This document shows positions 10,689-22,002 of a DNA stretch of 64,000 bases, piece after piece. This DNA is from Sepioteuthis lessoniana. Its lineage: Eukaryota > Mollusca > Cephalopoda > Myopsida > Loliginidae. Made by a program: the position numbers and the translations under genes. The number at the start of each line of letters is the position of its first letter. Position 1 is the stretch's first letter. The stretch covers positions 22,488,371 through 22,552,370 of the forward strand of contig OY757939.1 in assembly GCA_963585895.1 (NCBI GenBank), read 5' to 3'. A model generated the notes under the pieces. That model had not been told where the DNA came from. It searched no databases and worked only from the letters and a program-made list of their open reading frames with translations.

Positions 10689-11308
10689 GTAAGTACTCAG
10701 TTGATTTTAGCACTTAAAAAGGTTGGGTTTTTATAATCAAATTACAAATTAAATTTTTTTTCTTTTTTTTTTTTAATATTTCTTATGAATTTAATTTATT
10801 TAGTTCCAATTGAAATTTGTCGTTTTCAGTTTTTAATTTTAAAAGAATAAAGTTTTTTTTCTCTAGAATGGATACAACCATGAACTGATTTAATGAATCA
10901 AAAATTTTTAAAATATCTATTTGTGGTGGATTTGTATTCTCATATCATATTAGAATGTGTTCTGTCTCTCACCCAGATAAAAATCGATTTCAGTATGTTC
11001 TGAATGTGTGATCAAGGGAAATAACTCTAGCTTTAAGTAATAATAAAATAAATTTGGTTCAGTCAGTCTGGTTTGATTAATTGATAAATAAGAATATAAA
11101 CAGTTTGGATTTACTTAGTTATAGAGGAACCCTGTATTATAATGAATGTTTGCTTCATTTGGTTATATTGCATTTTTCTCAAGTGTAATGGATAGCTTAA
11201 GCATCTTAGATTTATCATTACTGATTAAAGATTTTAAAACCTATTAGAAAGTCAGCTTATTGAATTATGATAGAGAAAAATTAGTTTTCCCTAGTTTGGT
11301 AAATCTGT

Positions 11309-11563
11309 TCTGTTGGCAAGGTTTAGAATATGTTAACTATATCTCCTACAGAGGGATAACAACCCCCTCCTTCTTCATAGACTGCATCTGATCTGGAGAG
11401 TGTGTAGTGCCTCTTTTTGTTGCCATTACTCCTAGGTCTACTCTGACCCAGTGTTTATAGCACCTGTTAGTATCCAGTTTATCTATCAAAAATATCTTTT
11501 TAAAAATTATTTGTATTTGAAAGGACTTGGGTGCATAAAAAAAACATAACAACTACACAAAAA

Positions 11564-11604
<41 letters not shown>

Positions 11605-11677
11605 CAATGTATATGATCCCCTAATTTATAGGCATATAATAATCCTAGACAAGTTGATATGCTGTTAAAATCAATCA
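11309..11677 (+). repeat. LH element copy containing a (TA)n tract
   Basis: It has CTGTTGGCAAGG..TTTAGAATA, GACTGCATCTGATCTGGAG, TTGCCATTACTCCTAGGTC, a (TA)n at about 11567-11597 and an LH end with ATGCTGTTAAAATCAATCA. Confidence 0.82.
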
Positions 11678-11779
11678 GATTGGCAAACAAAAATTGAGTC
11701 TAAGGTAGAAAAAAAACACGTAGACTTAATGAAGTCATAAGTTGGTTTGGCTTTTTAAATTACCTCTTCCCATTTGTAA

Positions 11780-11919
11780 CAGACTCATGCCTTTGGGAAA
11801 GCTCTGTACTTTTTTATCCTCCCACCTATAGGTGCAACTACTGTTCTTTTTTAAGGATGACTTTGGCTTTAAATAACCCACAAAGGTTGATATGTCATTA
11901 AACAAAGAAACCAAACCAG
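11780..11919 (+). repeat. SINE-A 3' fragment
   Basis: It has TTTGGGAAAGCTC, TATCCTCCCACCTATAGG, GGCTTTAAATAACCCAC and AGGTTGATATGTCATTAAAC. Confidence 0.8.
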
Positions 11920-12427
11920 AATGTTTCTATGAATGTCAGTTTAACCAATTTTGAATTTGCTTGATATTTCTTTGTTTTGTTTTTTTTTTTGCTTTGATTT
12001 TTTATAAAAATATTTTCGTCATAATCGTTCTATAGATTGGTAGTAGAGACAAGGAACTTTTTCATGTTTAAAGGCCATATCATAATACATTTTCTATTTA
12101 TAAGGTTGCACTCAAATTTTATGTTTTCGACAAAATTTAAGACGTTAAAACTTTTAGTTCATAACTTAATACAAATTTGATTCATATACAATACTTAAAA
12201 AGGATGAAAAATTTTACTAACCTTTTTGATGAATTAGATTTTTTTTTTCTCTTGAAAGTATTGGGATATCAGATTTTAAATTCAGACTAAGTTATTAAAT
12301 TTAATTGTTCCTTTACCAAAACTCAGGAAGGTTTGAATTTGATGATTTAGAAGTCTACATTGTTACCTTAAACCCAAAGAAAAACCGTTACCAAAATAAA
12401 CGTCACACATATACACATCTATTGTCG

Positions 12428-12700
12428 GGTGTACTTAATGTAATTGTTATTATGATAGGAAATAGAATCTGCCGCCCAAAATTAAATCCTAGTAACTTTT
12501 TCATATGCACTAATGCCTTTGGAGATGACTCCATCTATTCTTACTCTATCTATAGGTAAATAATTGAACAAACTGGGTTCTATAGCCTTGGTAAGGCAAC
12601 CAGTTTAGGAAAAGGAAAACTCTGAATTCAAACCAGCTATACTCTGCTTAAAAATATATCTTGTCTTATTTTGGTCATAGTGGAGGAGTTATTCAATAAA
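12428..12700 (+). repeat. SINE-C copy
   Basis: It has TGTAATTGTTATTATGATAG, AAATCCTAG, GGTAAATAATTGAACAAAC, GGTAAGGCAACCAGTTTAGG, GGAAAACTCTGAATTCAAAC and GTGGAGGAGTT. Confidence 0.78.
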
Positions 12701-13334
12701 TACTACCAGTGTGTGTGTGTGTGTTTTTTTGTTTGTCTTTTTTTTAAAACTCAAATTCATTTGCTAGTCCTTTGATTCATTTTCTTCTAAATATCAGGAA
12801 AACGAACTTGCTCAAAAAAGAAATCAGTGAAATCTTACATTATATAATTAAGTAGAATAAATATAAAGCTAACCCTACCTCACAAAGAAAATAAAATCAG
12901 TAAGCATTTCACGTAAGTATTTTTTGTATTTGTTAATAGTATTTTATTTGTTATTTTACTTTTAGGCTGTACAGGTAAGTTTATTTCTACTTATTTGTTT
13001 TTGACATTTGAACTCAAATAATTCACTATTTTAAAAGATTTATTCTAAAATGTTATTCATTTGTGATCTTCTATATTTATTTTTTAGTGGAGAATTTTCA
13101 GATACATACCCGATATACTTACTTGTCATGACTTTCTGAGGCCTAAATTTTAGCCTAATATTAGATGATTACACTATATCTGTTACAAACTTTGTGTGGG
13201 TAAATACCATATATACTCGAGTATCATTTGATCTTGTGTATTGTGTGACCACCTAATATTACATCCAAATTTAGTTCTCAGAATGTCTCATGATATATGA
13301 GTATATACAGTAGTTTTATGCAGAAGCACACTAT

Positions 13335-13780
13335 TTTTTTCCTCATTGGCCAGGTTGTCTGATGTTTTTCTCATTACTGGCCACAATGCATTTTCATTCT
13401 ATTCTTGATCTCACTCTTCTTCTCCATATTGGCTCAAAATCATTTGACAATTTCATCTTTAAATCATTGTGGAAGTCTTCTGAGTGGTCATTTCCAGTAT
13501 CTTGGATACCACTCCACAACTGCACTCGTTCACCTAATGACATGTTCAATTCAGCAGAACATCTGCTTTTGGTACTTGGTTATTACATCCTTCAATCTGC
13601 TCCTCTTCTGAATTACATCACTTTGTATTTGTTCACACAACTGTATTCAGAGCATGGATCTTTCATTAGTTTTCTGTGTTGTAACTTCATAGTAGCCTAC
13701 GTTTCATTTGTGTATAACATTCCAGGCAAAAGAATGCTATTGAAAAGATTGACGGCTTTGCCTAGAATACATCTTTTATT
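13335..13780 (-). mobile_element. LINE ORF2 C-terminal relic, type 3
   Basis: The minus strand has blocks resembling the end of another non-LTR ORF2: KADVLLN..CH (near KQMF-WIGHVIRR), VVSKILEM, IVK followed by a NMEKKSEIKNRMK block (near the W-RKAQDR-EW region). The segment at about 35548-35690 repeats its end. The long plus-strand frames here are antisense to this relic. Family assignment is weak. Confidence 0.45.
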
Positions 13781-13984
13781 ATGATAAATGCCTTTCACCT
13801 AGATCTTGTTCTCAGTGATATTTCCGCATCCATGTCTCAGCACAGTGGTGATAGCATCAGTAACGAACTATTGACTCACTACCTCACAAATGATATACTC
13901 ATCACTGAAACTACTTATCAGTTACAGGCCATGCTGACAGAATTGAACAAGATAAATTACATAAAAATGTAATTCATGCATTTT

Positions 13985-13987
<3 letters not shown>

Positions 13988-14034
<47 letters not shown>
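13988..14034. repeat. (TA)n microsatellite
   Basis: Pure TA run of about 23 units. Confidence 0.95.
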
Positions 14035-14038
<4 letters not shown>

Positions 14039-14123
14039 AAGAAGTGAAAAAGTATATCTGCTTAGGACAGGTGAATATATGCCAAGACATGGACAGAGAT
14101 ACATGAACTAATAGTTTCCTATG

Positions 14124-14420
14124 TATGACACTAAACTGTATCTGATAGTGAGGTTAAAGTTTTTGAGCTCTGGGTGGTGTGGAGTATCTCTTCATTGTCA
14201 TTACTCCCAGATTTACTCTGACCTGAAGTGGTAGTATCTATTAGGGTCCCATCTATGGGTCAAATAAGTTTTAAAAAATCCTATTCAATAAGACTGGAAA
14301 AAAAACCCTCTTAAACAACTACACAAAAAATGTAAATATAAATGTACTATGAACACAATTCCCTAACCTCTAGGTATAAAATAAGCCTAGATGAGTTAAC
14401 ATACTGTTAAAATCAATTAA
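14124..14420 (+). repeat. LH element copy, head missing
   Basis: It has GACACTAAACTGTATCTGAT, TCATTACTCCCAGATTTACT, TAGGGTCCCATCTATGGGTC and an end with CCTAACCTCTAGG and TGTTAAAATCAATTA. Confidence 0.85.
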
Positions 14421-15083
14421 AGATGTAAATAAATAGAAATGTTAACTTCATCAGATATAAACAGGTAGGTTAATGATTTGCAAAATAGTGTGACAGTTCA
14501 TTACTACTGTAAAGTAAGTTCATTCGTCACTGAATACCTCTCATGCACTATCTTGATTTTTTTTATTAAGTTAGATTTAAGGGAATATGTATTTAGATGC
14601 TTTGCTGTGGTGTAATATTTAACACTAATGTCTAGCATAGCACTACTCAAAAGTGATGATACACAAGTCAAAGACTGCCAGACATACATGGCAAGTTTCC
14701 AGTTTCACATTATCATAATATATATATAACATATAATGTAAAAAGGAAAATGCATAAAATCTTTTTGTATTGTTTAATATCATTCTTTTCATATGCTGTG
14801 ATATGAATACAACAATTAGAAATAATTGGAACTTGATTGGAAATAAAAGCTATGCACAATAATAATATGGCACAGGTCCATTGCACATAGGAAAAATATC
14901 CTGCCAGTTAACCACATCAGATAGTTTGAGAAGCACTAATCTAGCTGACCATTGCTATTTTGAAGGATTTACTTTGTATTTGGCCATGAAATTTTGTCTT
15001 GTAATTCAACTTTATTTGAATAATTTCCTGATTGACATATTTTTCCTTAAATATTTTTTCATGTATTATGGTCATCTATCTAT

Positions 15084-15343
15084 GTCTCCCTTGGCCTAGG
15101 GGTTAGAGTGTTCGCCAATGGCCCGGGAGACCTGGGTTCAATCCCAGGTTGAGTCATACCAAAGACTCAAAAAATGGTACTTGATGCCTCCTTGCTTAAC
15201 ACTCAGCATTATAAGGTACGGATCAAGGGTAAAGCAGAGCAATCCAGGGAAGGAGTAGCGCCCTCCCCTACACATTGGTGTAGTAGCTATTGAAAAGGGA
15301 GCCTTCGGGTTACCCTCGACTATGGTCGCCAACTTTACTTTAC
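15084..15343 (+). repeat. SINE-B copy, full length
   Basis: This is the best preserved copy. The tRNA-like head has TGGCCTAGGGGTTAGAGTG (A-box region), GGCCCGGGAGACCTGGG and the B box GGTTCAATCCC (15134-15144). The body has AGTCATACCAAAGACTC, CCTTGCTTAACACTCAGC, GAGCAATCCAGGGAAGG, CCTACACATTGGTGTAG and CCCTCGACTATGGTCGCC, ending in CTTTACTTTAC. The A and B boxes suggest an RNA polymerase III internal promoter. No poly-A tail is present. Confidence 0.9.
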
Positions 15344-16321
15344 ACACACACATGCACATACAGTTTTTTGTTGCCTGATGAACATTTTTTGTTGTTAATT
15401 CTCTATTCAATAAATATTTACTCCTTCAAATATTTTTCTTAATCTCTTTAGATATGAAAACTAAATTCTCTACTTTCTACTATGATATAACTTGGGATTT
15501 AAATTATTTTAGTTTTTAGTGATAAATTGTGTGCTAGCTAAAACTTTTGAGTTCATAGTTGCAGGTTTTTGATTTCTAAAGGTCAGGACTTGCATAGGCT
15601 TTATTTTTCATATGCACATGTCAGCTCCTGTCAAAATAAACTGACAGGTTCGTCTTGAAATCAGCTGTAGGCAAAATGTTAAAATAAACATCTGGATATA
15701 AGCCTGTTGATATGTAGCTATGAAGTGTCACTAAGTTTTAGTGATTACGTGTGTTTAACAGATTAGTTAAGCGATAAATTAGAAGAAAATATATTAGAAA
15801 ATTTCAAAGACTTAGTTGGAGGAGTCAGAATTTAGGGTCGGCCACAGCCTATAGTGCATGTGCCTGGGTGGAGCCGGGCCGGTGTTTGTCCATTTTGTCT
15901 CGCATAAGAACTATGTTTCTGTCTATATTATCACCTCCCATTCTTTGTTTTATCTGTTGATCTAATGGGCTCAAGTAATTCTTACTGCCTCTCTCATTTT
16001 GCGGCTACTATGAAAAAGTCTTTCAACATTGTGCTATAGTGTTACACTACATTATGTGTTTATTTTATTAACATATTTGCTTCTAGAAAACAATATAGTC
16101 CTGGTTAAAAGCGTGGTATTTATTTAACTTTAAACCTGAACTAATATGGATATAAAGTGATTAACAAGTGTTTTTTTTTTGTTTTATTTTTTTACGTATA
16201 AAATCTCAAACAGCACAAAAGGATAAAATGATGAGTATGAAATTACCCATTTTGATATACCAATTTAAACTTTTAATTTTGTTGTCTATTCATATCTTCT
16301 TTGTTTTTCTTTTTTCTGTAG

Positions 16322-16467
16322 GGTTCATGTTGTATTTGGCCATGTAATTAATGGTATAGAGGTTGTTAAAGAAATTGAGAACCAAAAGACCAACAGTCTG
16401 AGCTGCCCAATTGAACAAGTTCGTGTAGCCAATTGTGGAGAACTTGTTCTGCAAATGAAACCCAAAG
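16322..16467 (+). CDS. PPIG: RS cyclophilin, last exon of the isomerase fold (VHVVFG...CGEL)
   Basis: The acceptor is TTTTTTCTGTAG and the donor GTAAATAC. The exon encodes GVHVVFGHVINGIEVV, KEIENQKTN, then RVANCGELVLQ. The His of VHVVFG matches CypA H126. The fold closes with the usual C-G-E-L strand, giving the family's normal domain length of about 170 residues once the missing N-terminus is added. ENQKT and CGEL resemble PPIG. Only 16 bp after its 3' end, the intron contains the terminal inverted repeat of a transposon remnant (16484-17019), so the donor region has been a recent insertion target. Confidence 0.95.
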
Positions 16468-16483
16468 GTAAATACATAAAATA

Positions 16484-17019
16484 CAGTGTGCGGCAGAAAT
16501 ACCTTCCACATTTTGAACTATCAATGGTGTGATGCAAGTAAACTTCGGCAAGTGGCAATGATAACTCCATATACCTAATGTCTTAATATCATTTCCCTCC
16601 TTCTCCAGATACTATCAGTTATGTTCATGGCTTGGACTGGTGTACATGATGCATGTATTTGCTGTTGAAATGCTTTAAGACTGATAAAATCTGCCATTGC
16701 TACACAGAAAGCTTTTCATGTTCATTTCATATTATGTTGGAATGATCCTGTTCTGGATAGAAAATCAATGCTGCTATGGGTTGAAAATTTCCCAACTTCA
16801 GGTACATTGATTAAAAGAAAGCCACCTGGAAGATTCGGAACTGCTTGAACTCTAGAAAATGTCCTGACTGTGAGACTAGATTCACTAGTCCAATCTGTGA
16901 TAATATAAAAAAATTTGTAAAGCATTTGCTAAATGAAGCTACCATTATCACTTGCCTAAGTTCACATGTTCCACACAGGTGACAGTTTAAAATGTGGAAG
17001 GTACTTCTGCTGCACACTG
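16484..17019 (+). mobile_element. Tc1/mariner-superfamily remnant with a transposase N-terminal relic
   Basis: The inverted repeats are about 36 bp: CAGTGTGCGGCAGAAATACC at the left and its approximate inverse ending TGCTGCACACTG at 17019. A TA precedes the left end; the right flank is TG. At about 16756-16848 the plus strand encodes DRKSMLLWVENFPTSG, then a short stretch ending KRKPPGRFGTA. That is the helix-turn-helix linker style (a W-x-x-F-x-x-TGS, then R-K-x-PGRPRT) of IS630/Tc1 transposases. The DDE domain is absent, so the element is internally deleted and non-autonomous. Confidence 0.72.
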
Positions 17020-17039
17020 TGCATTCATTTATTGATATT

Positions 17040-17434
17040 TAAACTGAGAAATTTAAACCATAATAAAAGTGATCTCAAAAATCATACTTGTCTGTAATTG
17101 ATGTTGATTAAAAAAAGTTTTACCAGTACTTCATATTATTTACAAAATGAAACTTTTTTAATTTGTGTTGAATTATTACTAAATGAAGGCCTGGTTTAGT
17201 CAACAGTAGGATGCTATGTTGGCAATGGCTATTTGTTGGCTGGGAACCAAAACACAAAAGCACATCTTGACTTTAAGTGTTAAAACGTTTTTGTTTTATT
17301 CTCTATTCTATCTCTGAAGACTGAAGACTTTGAATCAGGTAAAAATGGACTGCAGACATCACATGGTTAGCTGCTTCATTATTCTAGGAACAGGCCTCTT
17401 CCTGCACCTGTTCTTCATTCCTACTCTATCATAC

Positions 17435-17467
<33 letters not shown>

Positions 17468-17770
17468 GACGGGTTCACAGAACACTACCTCCCCCTTTAA
17501 ATGATGACCTCTACAAAACTAGTTACAGTTCTAGATCAAGCATATGTTACAAAAGAGATGTTGGATGCTGTAAGCTTGTCTGTCTTTCATCTGTTTTTGC
17601 TTTTAATGCTACAATTATAAGAATCCATACTTGAATTCCTTATTTCTAGTTATTAGATTAAGCTTTGTCATCTATTGATTAGTATTTTCTTTCATCTTAA
17701 CTTTTGATTGTTGTTTTTGTGACAACAAAGGGCAGAATTAAAAGAATAAGTTCTCTTTTAATCTCATTCC
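17040..17770. repeat. Intron with weak duplicated blocks and a (TA)(CA) tract
   Basis: Blocks at about 17655-17770 recur at about 19490-19630 (AGTATTTTCTTTCAT, TGTTTTTGT-AC-ACAAAG). Sequence near 17085-17160 is similar to about 17780-17840. A TA/CA tract lies at about 17436-17467. This suggests segmental duplication or an uncharacterised repeat. No coding sequence. Confidence 0.45.
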
Positions 17771-18119
17771 ATACTGTGCCATAGATTGATATTGATTAAA
17801 GAAACAGCTTTGCCAATACTTTGCATTATTTACAAATACTGAAAATAACTGATAAAAATGAATAATGACACTTTTTCTTTAAGATATTTACACAACTTTA
17901 GACTTATCTGTTATTACTTTGTATCACCTTTTGCCTGATAAAATAAAACAGAACTTGAATTCTTCCAAACTACCCATGTCAGTACTATTGTATGGTTGCA
18001 CCACCTTGACTTAAATGAAACACTTGATACTGTATGTTTGTTTTTTTTTTTTTAATTTTTAACAAATCCTGTAAGCACCATCCCACAAAACAGCAGCTAT
18101 ATGGCTACTTAGCTCCTAT

Positions 18120-19200
18120 CTTGCAAACTATCCAAGTAAGATGAACAATTTATGCTGGGCAAATAAAGACAAACTCATAAAAGACATTCTCTTATGAATT
18201 CTTACTGTGACGGCAAATTGACTAAAATCCCAAAACGGGACTTTATTTTCGCACGTGTGAAGACGGAGCAGGTTGGCACTTGATCCCCTATAGAATAAGT
18301 CCTCGTTCAGAGTTTTTCTCTCAGGCATATAAGACCTGGCATATTACGTGAGGGATCAATTTTTAGAGCCAGACTGACCGCCGCTGGCAAGGGGTTCCAA
18401 ATTTCACACTATCACCCACCCACCAGGCCACTAAACTTCCTTCCCCTCGACTATGGAAGAATATGGACCTATAGGTCTTAGTCGTAATAATATTATATTG
18501 TAGTAGTCGGCAACTCCAGTTTCCCGTGTGATATTTTTAGGAATTAAGAGGACAATTCTAAGCAAGATAACATAAGGCGAATAGAAGCTAAAAAGGAAAT
18601 GTGACAACAACAAATTTGTAGTATAACGGCAAAGAACAACATAGACCACATGGTAACATAAAAATACATGAATTCCTTTACTACAGTTATATACACTTTC
18701 AAAGTGTCAAAACATATAATAATTGGACAGTCCACAAATATAATTGTCTTTTCTTTTGTTTTCCTTCAAATTGAGAGAGAGAGTGGTATGCAAAGTTTGG
18801 GTATAAAGGAAAATGGCCCCAAAGTTACTTATCTTATTTTTCGACGGGGTTCCACTGGAGAATCTTTCTTCTTTCACGGGCTAATAGACTTTGTTCTATT
18901 TTTTTACACTGGCTTGAAGAACCTGGGGTCCTTCGTGTCTCAGTAATTCTTTTGTCTTCCACCCGGAGTAAAATGGCTATGGTTCGTCTGCCCGCTACCA
19001 ACCCAGCTCAAAAACTAATTTTCTTACTATTTACTTCCGCTGAGGGGAGGGAGTCCCCACTTCCGTTTTGAGGTCCCAGCCAATCATTTGGCTTCTCTCT
19101 TCTCCCTCTTGGTGTCCGGCGACCTGAGGTTACTAAGTACCAACATCTGGTCTCCCCTGTGTGACCTACATTCTTCCTTAACAGTCACTTTTTTGACGGC
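18120..19200 (-). other. GC-richer block, possible solo LTR or unknown insertion
   Basis: This kilobase is visibly richer in G, C and CpG than the rest of the intron. On the minus strand it reads like a long terminal repeat: an ATAAGTCC/TATATGCC-like box, then AATAAAGTCCCG downstream. TGACGGC occurs at both edges (near 18208 and 19194) as a possible short direct repeat. No long open frame and no known family was recognised. An LTR reading is only an inference. Confidence 0.35.
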
Positions 19201-19364
19201 TTGATACTGTCAATTCAAATACGAGGAGTAGTAATTTTATCTCCCTCCTCCCAGTGGGATATCGCGTGACACTTACATATGAACACCCAGTGTTGACCAA
19301 CCAGCAAAAACTTACATCGGCTCTGCGCAGACACAGGATGCAGTCTTTGAAATTTACCAAGAGT

Positions 19365-19425
19365 GATAATGATAGGGACTGATGGCAAGAGAGAGCCATG
19401 GGAATCTGTACTACCAGTATGGCTT
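19365..19425 (+). mobile_element. LINE 3'-terminal coding scrap (type 2)
   Basis: The frame reads GTDGKREPWESV, matching the DRDGWRERV end motif of the type 2 LINE at 8332-9370. It is preceded by the GC-richer block. Confidence 0.45.
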
Positions 19426-19654
19426 GATGACTGTATAAATGAGCAACAAAAAATCAACCATTCAAAAATCCATACTAATAATTTTTTAGAGGAAACATTT
19501 TTGGCCATTTATTTTGATAAGTATTTTCTTTCATTTACTTGCTGTTTTTGTTACTACAAAGAATAGAATTAATAAAAGATAAGCTAATAATTCCAATTCA
19601 TACTTTTCCTCATTGTCATAGATTTGAGGGTCCAAGTGAATTGCAATTAAACCT

Positions 19655-19750
19655 TATAATGGAGAAGGAAAACTCTGAATTCAAATTTCTTAAATTCCAT
19701 TTTAAAAATTGATCTTGTCGCATCCTACTCATGCAGAGGAGTTGGTAAAT
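19655..19750 (+). repeat. SINE-C 3' fragment
   Basis: It has GGAGAAGGAAAACTCTGAAT, a TTGATCTTGTCGCATCCTAC block and GCAGAGGAGTTGGTAAATA. Confidence 0.75.
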
Positions 19751-19764
19751 AGATTATGGAGATT

Positions 19765-20140
19765 GTGTCTTTCTGTCTGTAACTACAACTGTCACCACTG
19801 ACTTCCCAGTTCCCTTAATTATTTGTTATATTCTCAATGATTATCAAATAATCATTACTTAATTAGCGTCTTATTTATTAATGATGTCTCAGTTAAAGTC
19901 TAGCTGAGTTAGAGTTGCCTCAAAACAGCCTATGTTGTTAATGCATTTAAAATCTTGAAATGAGTGTTATATATCACTAAGAAATAAAGGTTTGTACAGT
20001 ATATAGTGTGGATAATTTGCATATTGGTTTTAACAAGTAATTACTTGGTGTTATTGATTTCTAATATTGATTTATTCTCAAATATATTAAAAGCAATCCT
20101 TTGTATAATTTTATACTGAAATCAATTAAAATATAATAGA
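19765..20140 (-). repeat. Unclassified interspersed repeat R5, copy 2
   Basis: Reverse-complement match to 6800-7186 over most of its length, including the TTGCCTCAAAACAGC block and the TTTATTCTCAAATA block. It directly follows the SINE-C fragment. Confidence 0.75.
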
Positions 20141-20576
20141 AATAAGTGAAATATTTTTATATGTATTATTATTTAGTTTTGTTAGTCTTTCTAATTTAAT
20201 GTTTTATTGCATTAAAACTTAAATACTTGCACCTGTAGGGTGCATATTTTTGCTAGTAGCAGTAATAAAAATAATAATAATGCTGAAAAGATGAAAGAAA
20301 ATAAATGGTCCAGAATGATTCATCTAAAAATAAATAAAACATACTAATAATGTTAAAAAGAAAAGGTTCTAAGAAAGATGAAGAATAGATTAAAAGATGA
20401 GTTTAAAAGGGTTTGTTCCAGGCTTCTGCAAACCAATGGTCTTTCAATTAAGTTTCTCTGCTACAAAAAAAGAGTGTGAATTTCTCTCTCTCTTTCTCTT
20501 TTTCTACCTCTCACTTGATTAAATTTTCCTTGCCTCTGAATTGTTTTGTTATTTATTTTGGGAATTTTGATTTCAG

Positions 20577-20754
20577 CCAAGAAAAGAAAACACGTGTCTG
20601 AGAGTGAATCTGTGTCCTCATCGTCACCCTCTTCCTCATCAGATTCCAGTCTGTCGTCTTCAGAGAGTGAGGTTGAAAAGAAAAAGAAAAAAAAGAAAAA
20701 GAAGAAATCTAAGAAAAAGAAAAAAGAAAAGAAGAAAAAGAAAAAAGAAGAGAA
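20577..20754 (+). CDS. PPIG: RS cyclophilin, Ser-rich and poly-Lys linker exon
   Basis: This exon follows TTGATTTCAG and ends at GTAAGT. It encodes AKKRKHVSESESV, a run of Ser with Pro and Asp, then SESEVEKKKK and an almost pure Lys block that ends in EEK. PPIG and NKTR carry the same Ser-tract then Lys-tract order directly after the isomerase domain. The basic block is a plausible nuclear localisation signal and the Ser run a likely casein-kinase target (inference). The Lys block is encoded by an A-rich AAG/AAA stretch prone to slippage, so its length may vary between individuals. An antisense frame of Phe and Ser over this exon is only a composition shadow. Confidence 0.92.
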
Positions 20755-20794
20755 GTAAGTCATTAAATTTATTTTCTGAACTAGTTGGGAGTGT

Positions 20795-20930
20795 CTCAAT
20801 TATGAATCCATCTGTTCTCCCTGCTAGCTATGGCTAAATAGACTGTGTTCTTTACCTTTGGTTTGGCAACCATTCTAGAAGGGAAACTGTAAATTCAAAC
20901 CAACTATACTCTACTTTAAAGTTACCTTGA
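20795..20930 (+). repeat. SINE-C 3' fragment
   Basis: It has AGCTATGGCTAAATAGACTG, GGTTTGGCAACCATTCTAGA and GGAAACTGTAAATTCAAACC. It begins 40 bp after the Lys-linker exon. Confidence 0.75.
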
Positions 20931-21236
20931 TAGTTGGATTTAGAATACATTGACAGTATCCCCTGCAGAGGAGAAAGACCTCTCCCAAAAACAGAGTGTC
21001 CTTCATCTGATGGTAAGATTTCAGTTCTGGAGCTCTGGGTAGGGACGAGTACCTCTTCATTCCCAATACTCCCAAATCCACTTTGACCCGGGGTTGTAGT
21101 ACCTGTTAGGGTTCTATCTACAGGACAAATAGATCTGTTTGTAAATTATTTGTCTGCAAGGGAACATGTATAAAAAACAACTCTTAAGAAACAACTACAC
21201 AAAGAATGTGAATAGGAATGTTCTATATGTTGCATA
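20931..21236 (+). repeat. LH element copy, tail missing
   Basis: It runs from GGATTTAGAATACATTGACA through CCCTGCAGAGGAGAAAGACC, CATCTGATGGTAAGATT, CCTGTTAGGGTTCTATCTAC and ACAAATAGATCTGTTTG, and stops before the terminal block. It is fused directly to the SINE-C fragment. Confidence 0.82.
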
Positions 21237-21534
21237 AATACACACCAAACATCTGGTCATTGGGAACAATGTATTTAACTTATTATACATATCTGCTTGT
21301 ATTGATTATCTGTTCCGTAATACTTTTATTTAATGTATAAAGAACTACTCTGAACATGAAATTATAAAGTCATTTTCTAAACTTTGTTTTGGCACAAGGT
21401 CAGTGAAGATTGAACTCATTGATCCTAAAGACTAGCTTGCTAACCATTACACTATGAATTTAACACTCATTATGAACTTAAACTTTAATTAATTTTACTT
21501 ATGATCTAAAGAAAATCTGCAAATATAACACTTC

Positions 21535-21701
21535 ATTGGCCCAGTGGGTAGAGTGTTCGCCAATGGTCTGGGAGACCTGGGTTCAATCCTAGGTCAAGTC
21601 CTACCAAAGACTTAAAAAATGGCACTTGATACCTCCTTGTTTAACACTCAGCATTATAAGGTATGTATCAAGGGTAAAATGGAGCAATCCAGGGAAAGAA
21701 G
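21535..21701 (+). repeat. SINE-B copy, 3'-truncated
   Basis: The head is intact (GGGTAGAGTGTTCGCCAATG, GGTTCAATCC). It ends at GAGCAATCCAGGGAAAGAAG. Just upstream, 21386-21455 looks like a degraded reversed tRNA-like head. Confidence 0.85.
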
Positions 21702-22002
21702 TCTTAGATAGTAAATATGGGACATAGATAGTAATATATTCATTATATCTGATATGGAATGCAATTCAAAATGTTTTACAGTGAACATTTCTAAAAGATA
21801 TTGGGATCAAACTACAGACAGCAAGGAATGCCCTGACTTTTATATATAATGGATACATACCATTTTATTGTATTCAAGCTGAACACTATGATTTTTGAAG
21901 GATTATATTATCATGGTTGAATGCAATTTAGTAGCAGAAATTAAACAACTTTTTTGAATTTTATTTTCCTTAATCAATTGTTTCTCCCTTATTTCAATAT
22001 AG

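Noticed and set aside
13362-13784. 140-residue plus-strand frame as a possible membrane protein gene
   Set aside because: The minus strand shows LINE C-terminal features and part of it recurs at 35548-35690, so it is a repeat shadow.
15084-15160. Functional tRNA gene
   Set aside because: The A and B boxes belong to a SINE-B head. The cloverleaf is degraded and the same body follows in every copy.
20461-20799. Antisense Phe-rich frame
   Set aside because: Shadow of the Lys/Ser linker exon.
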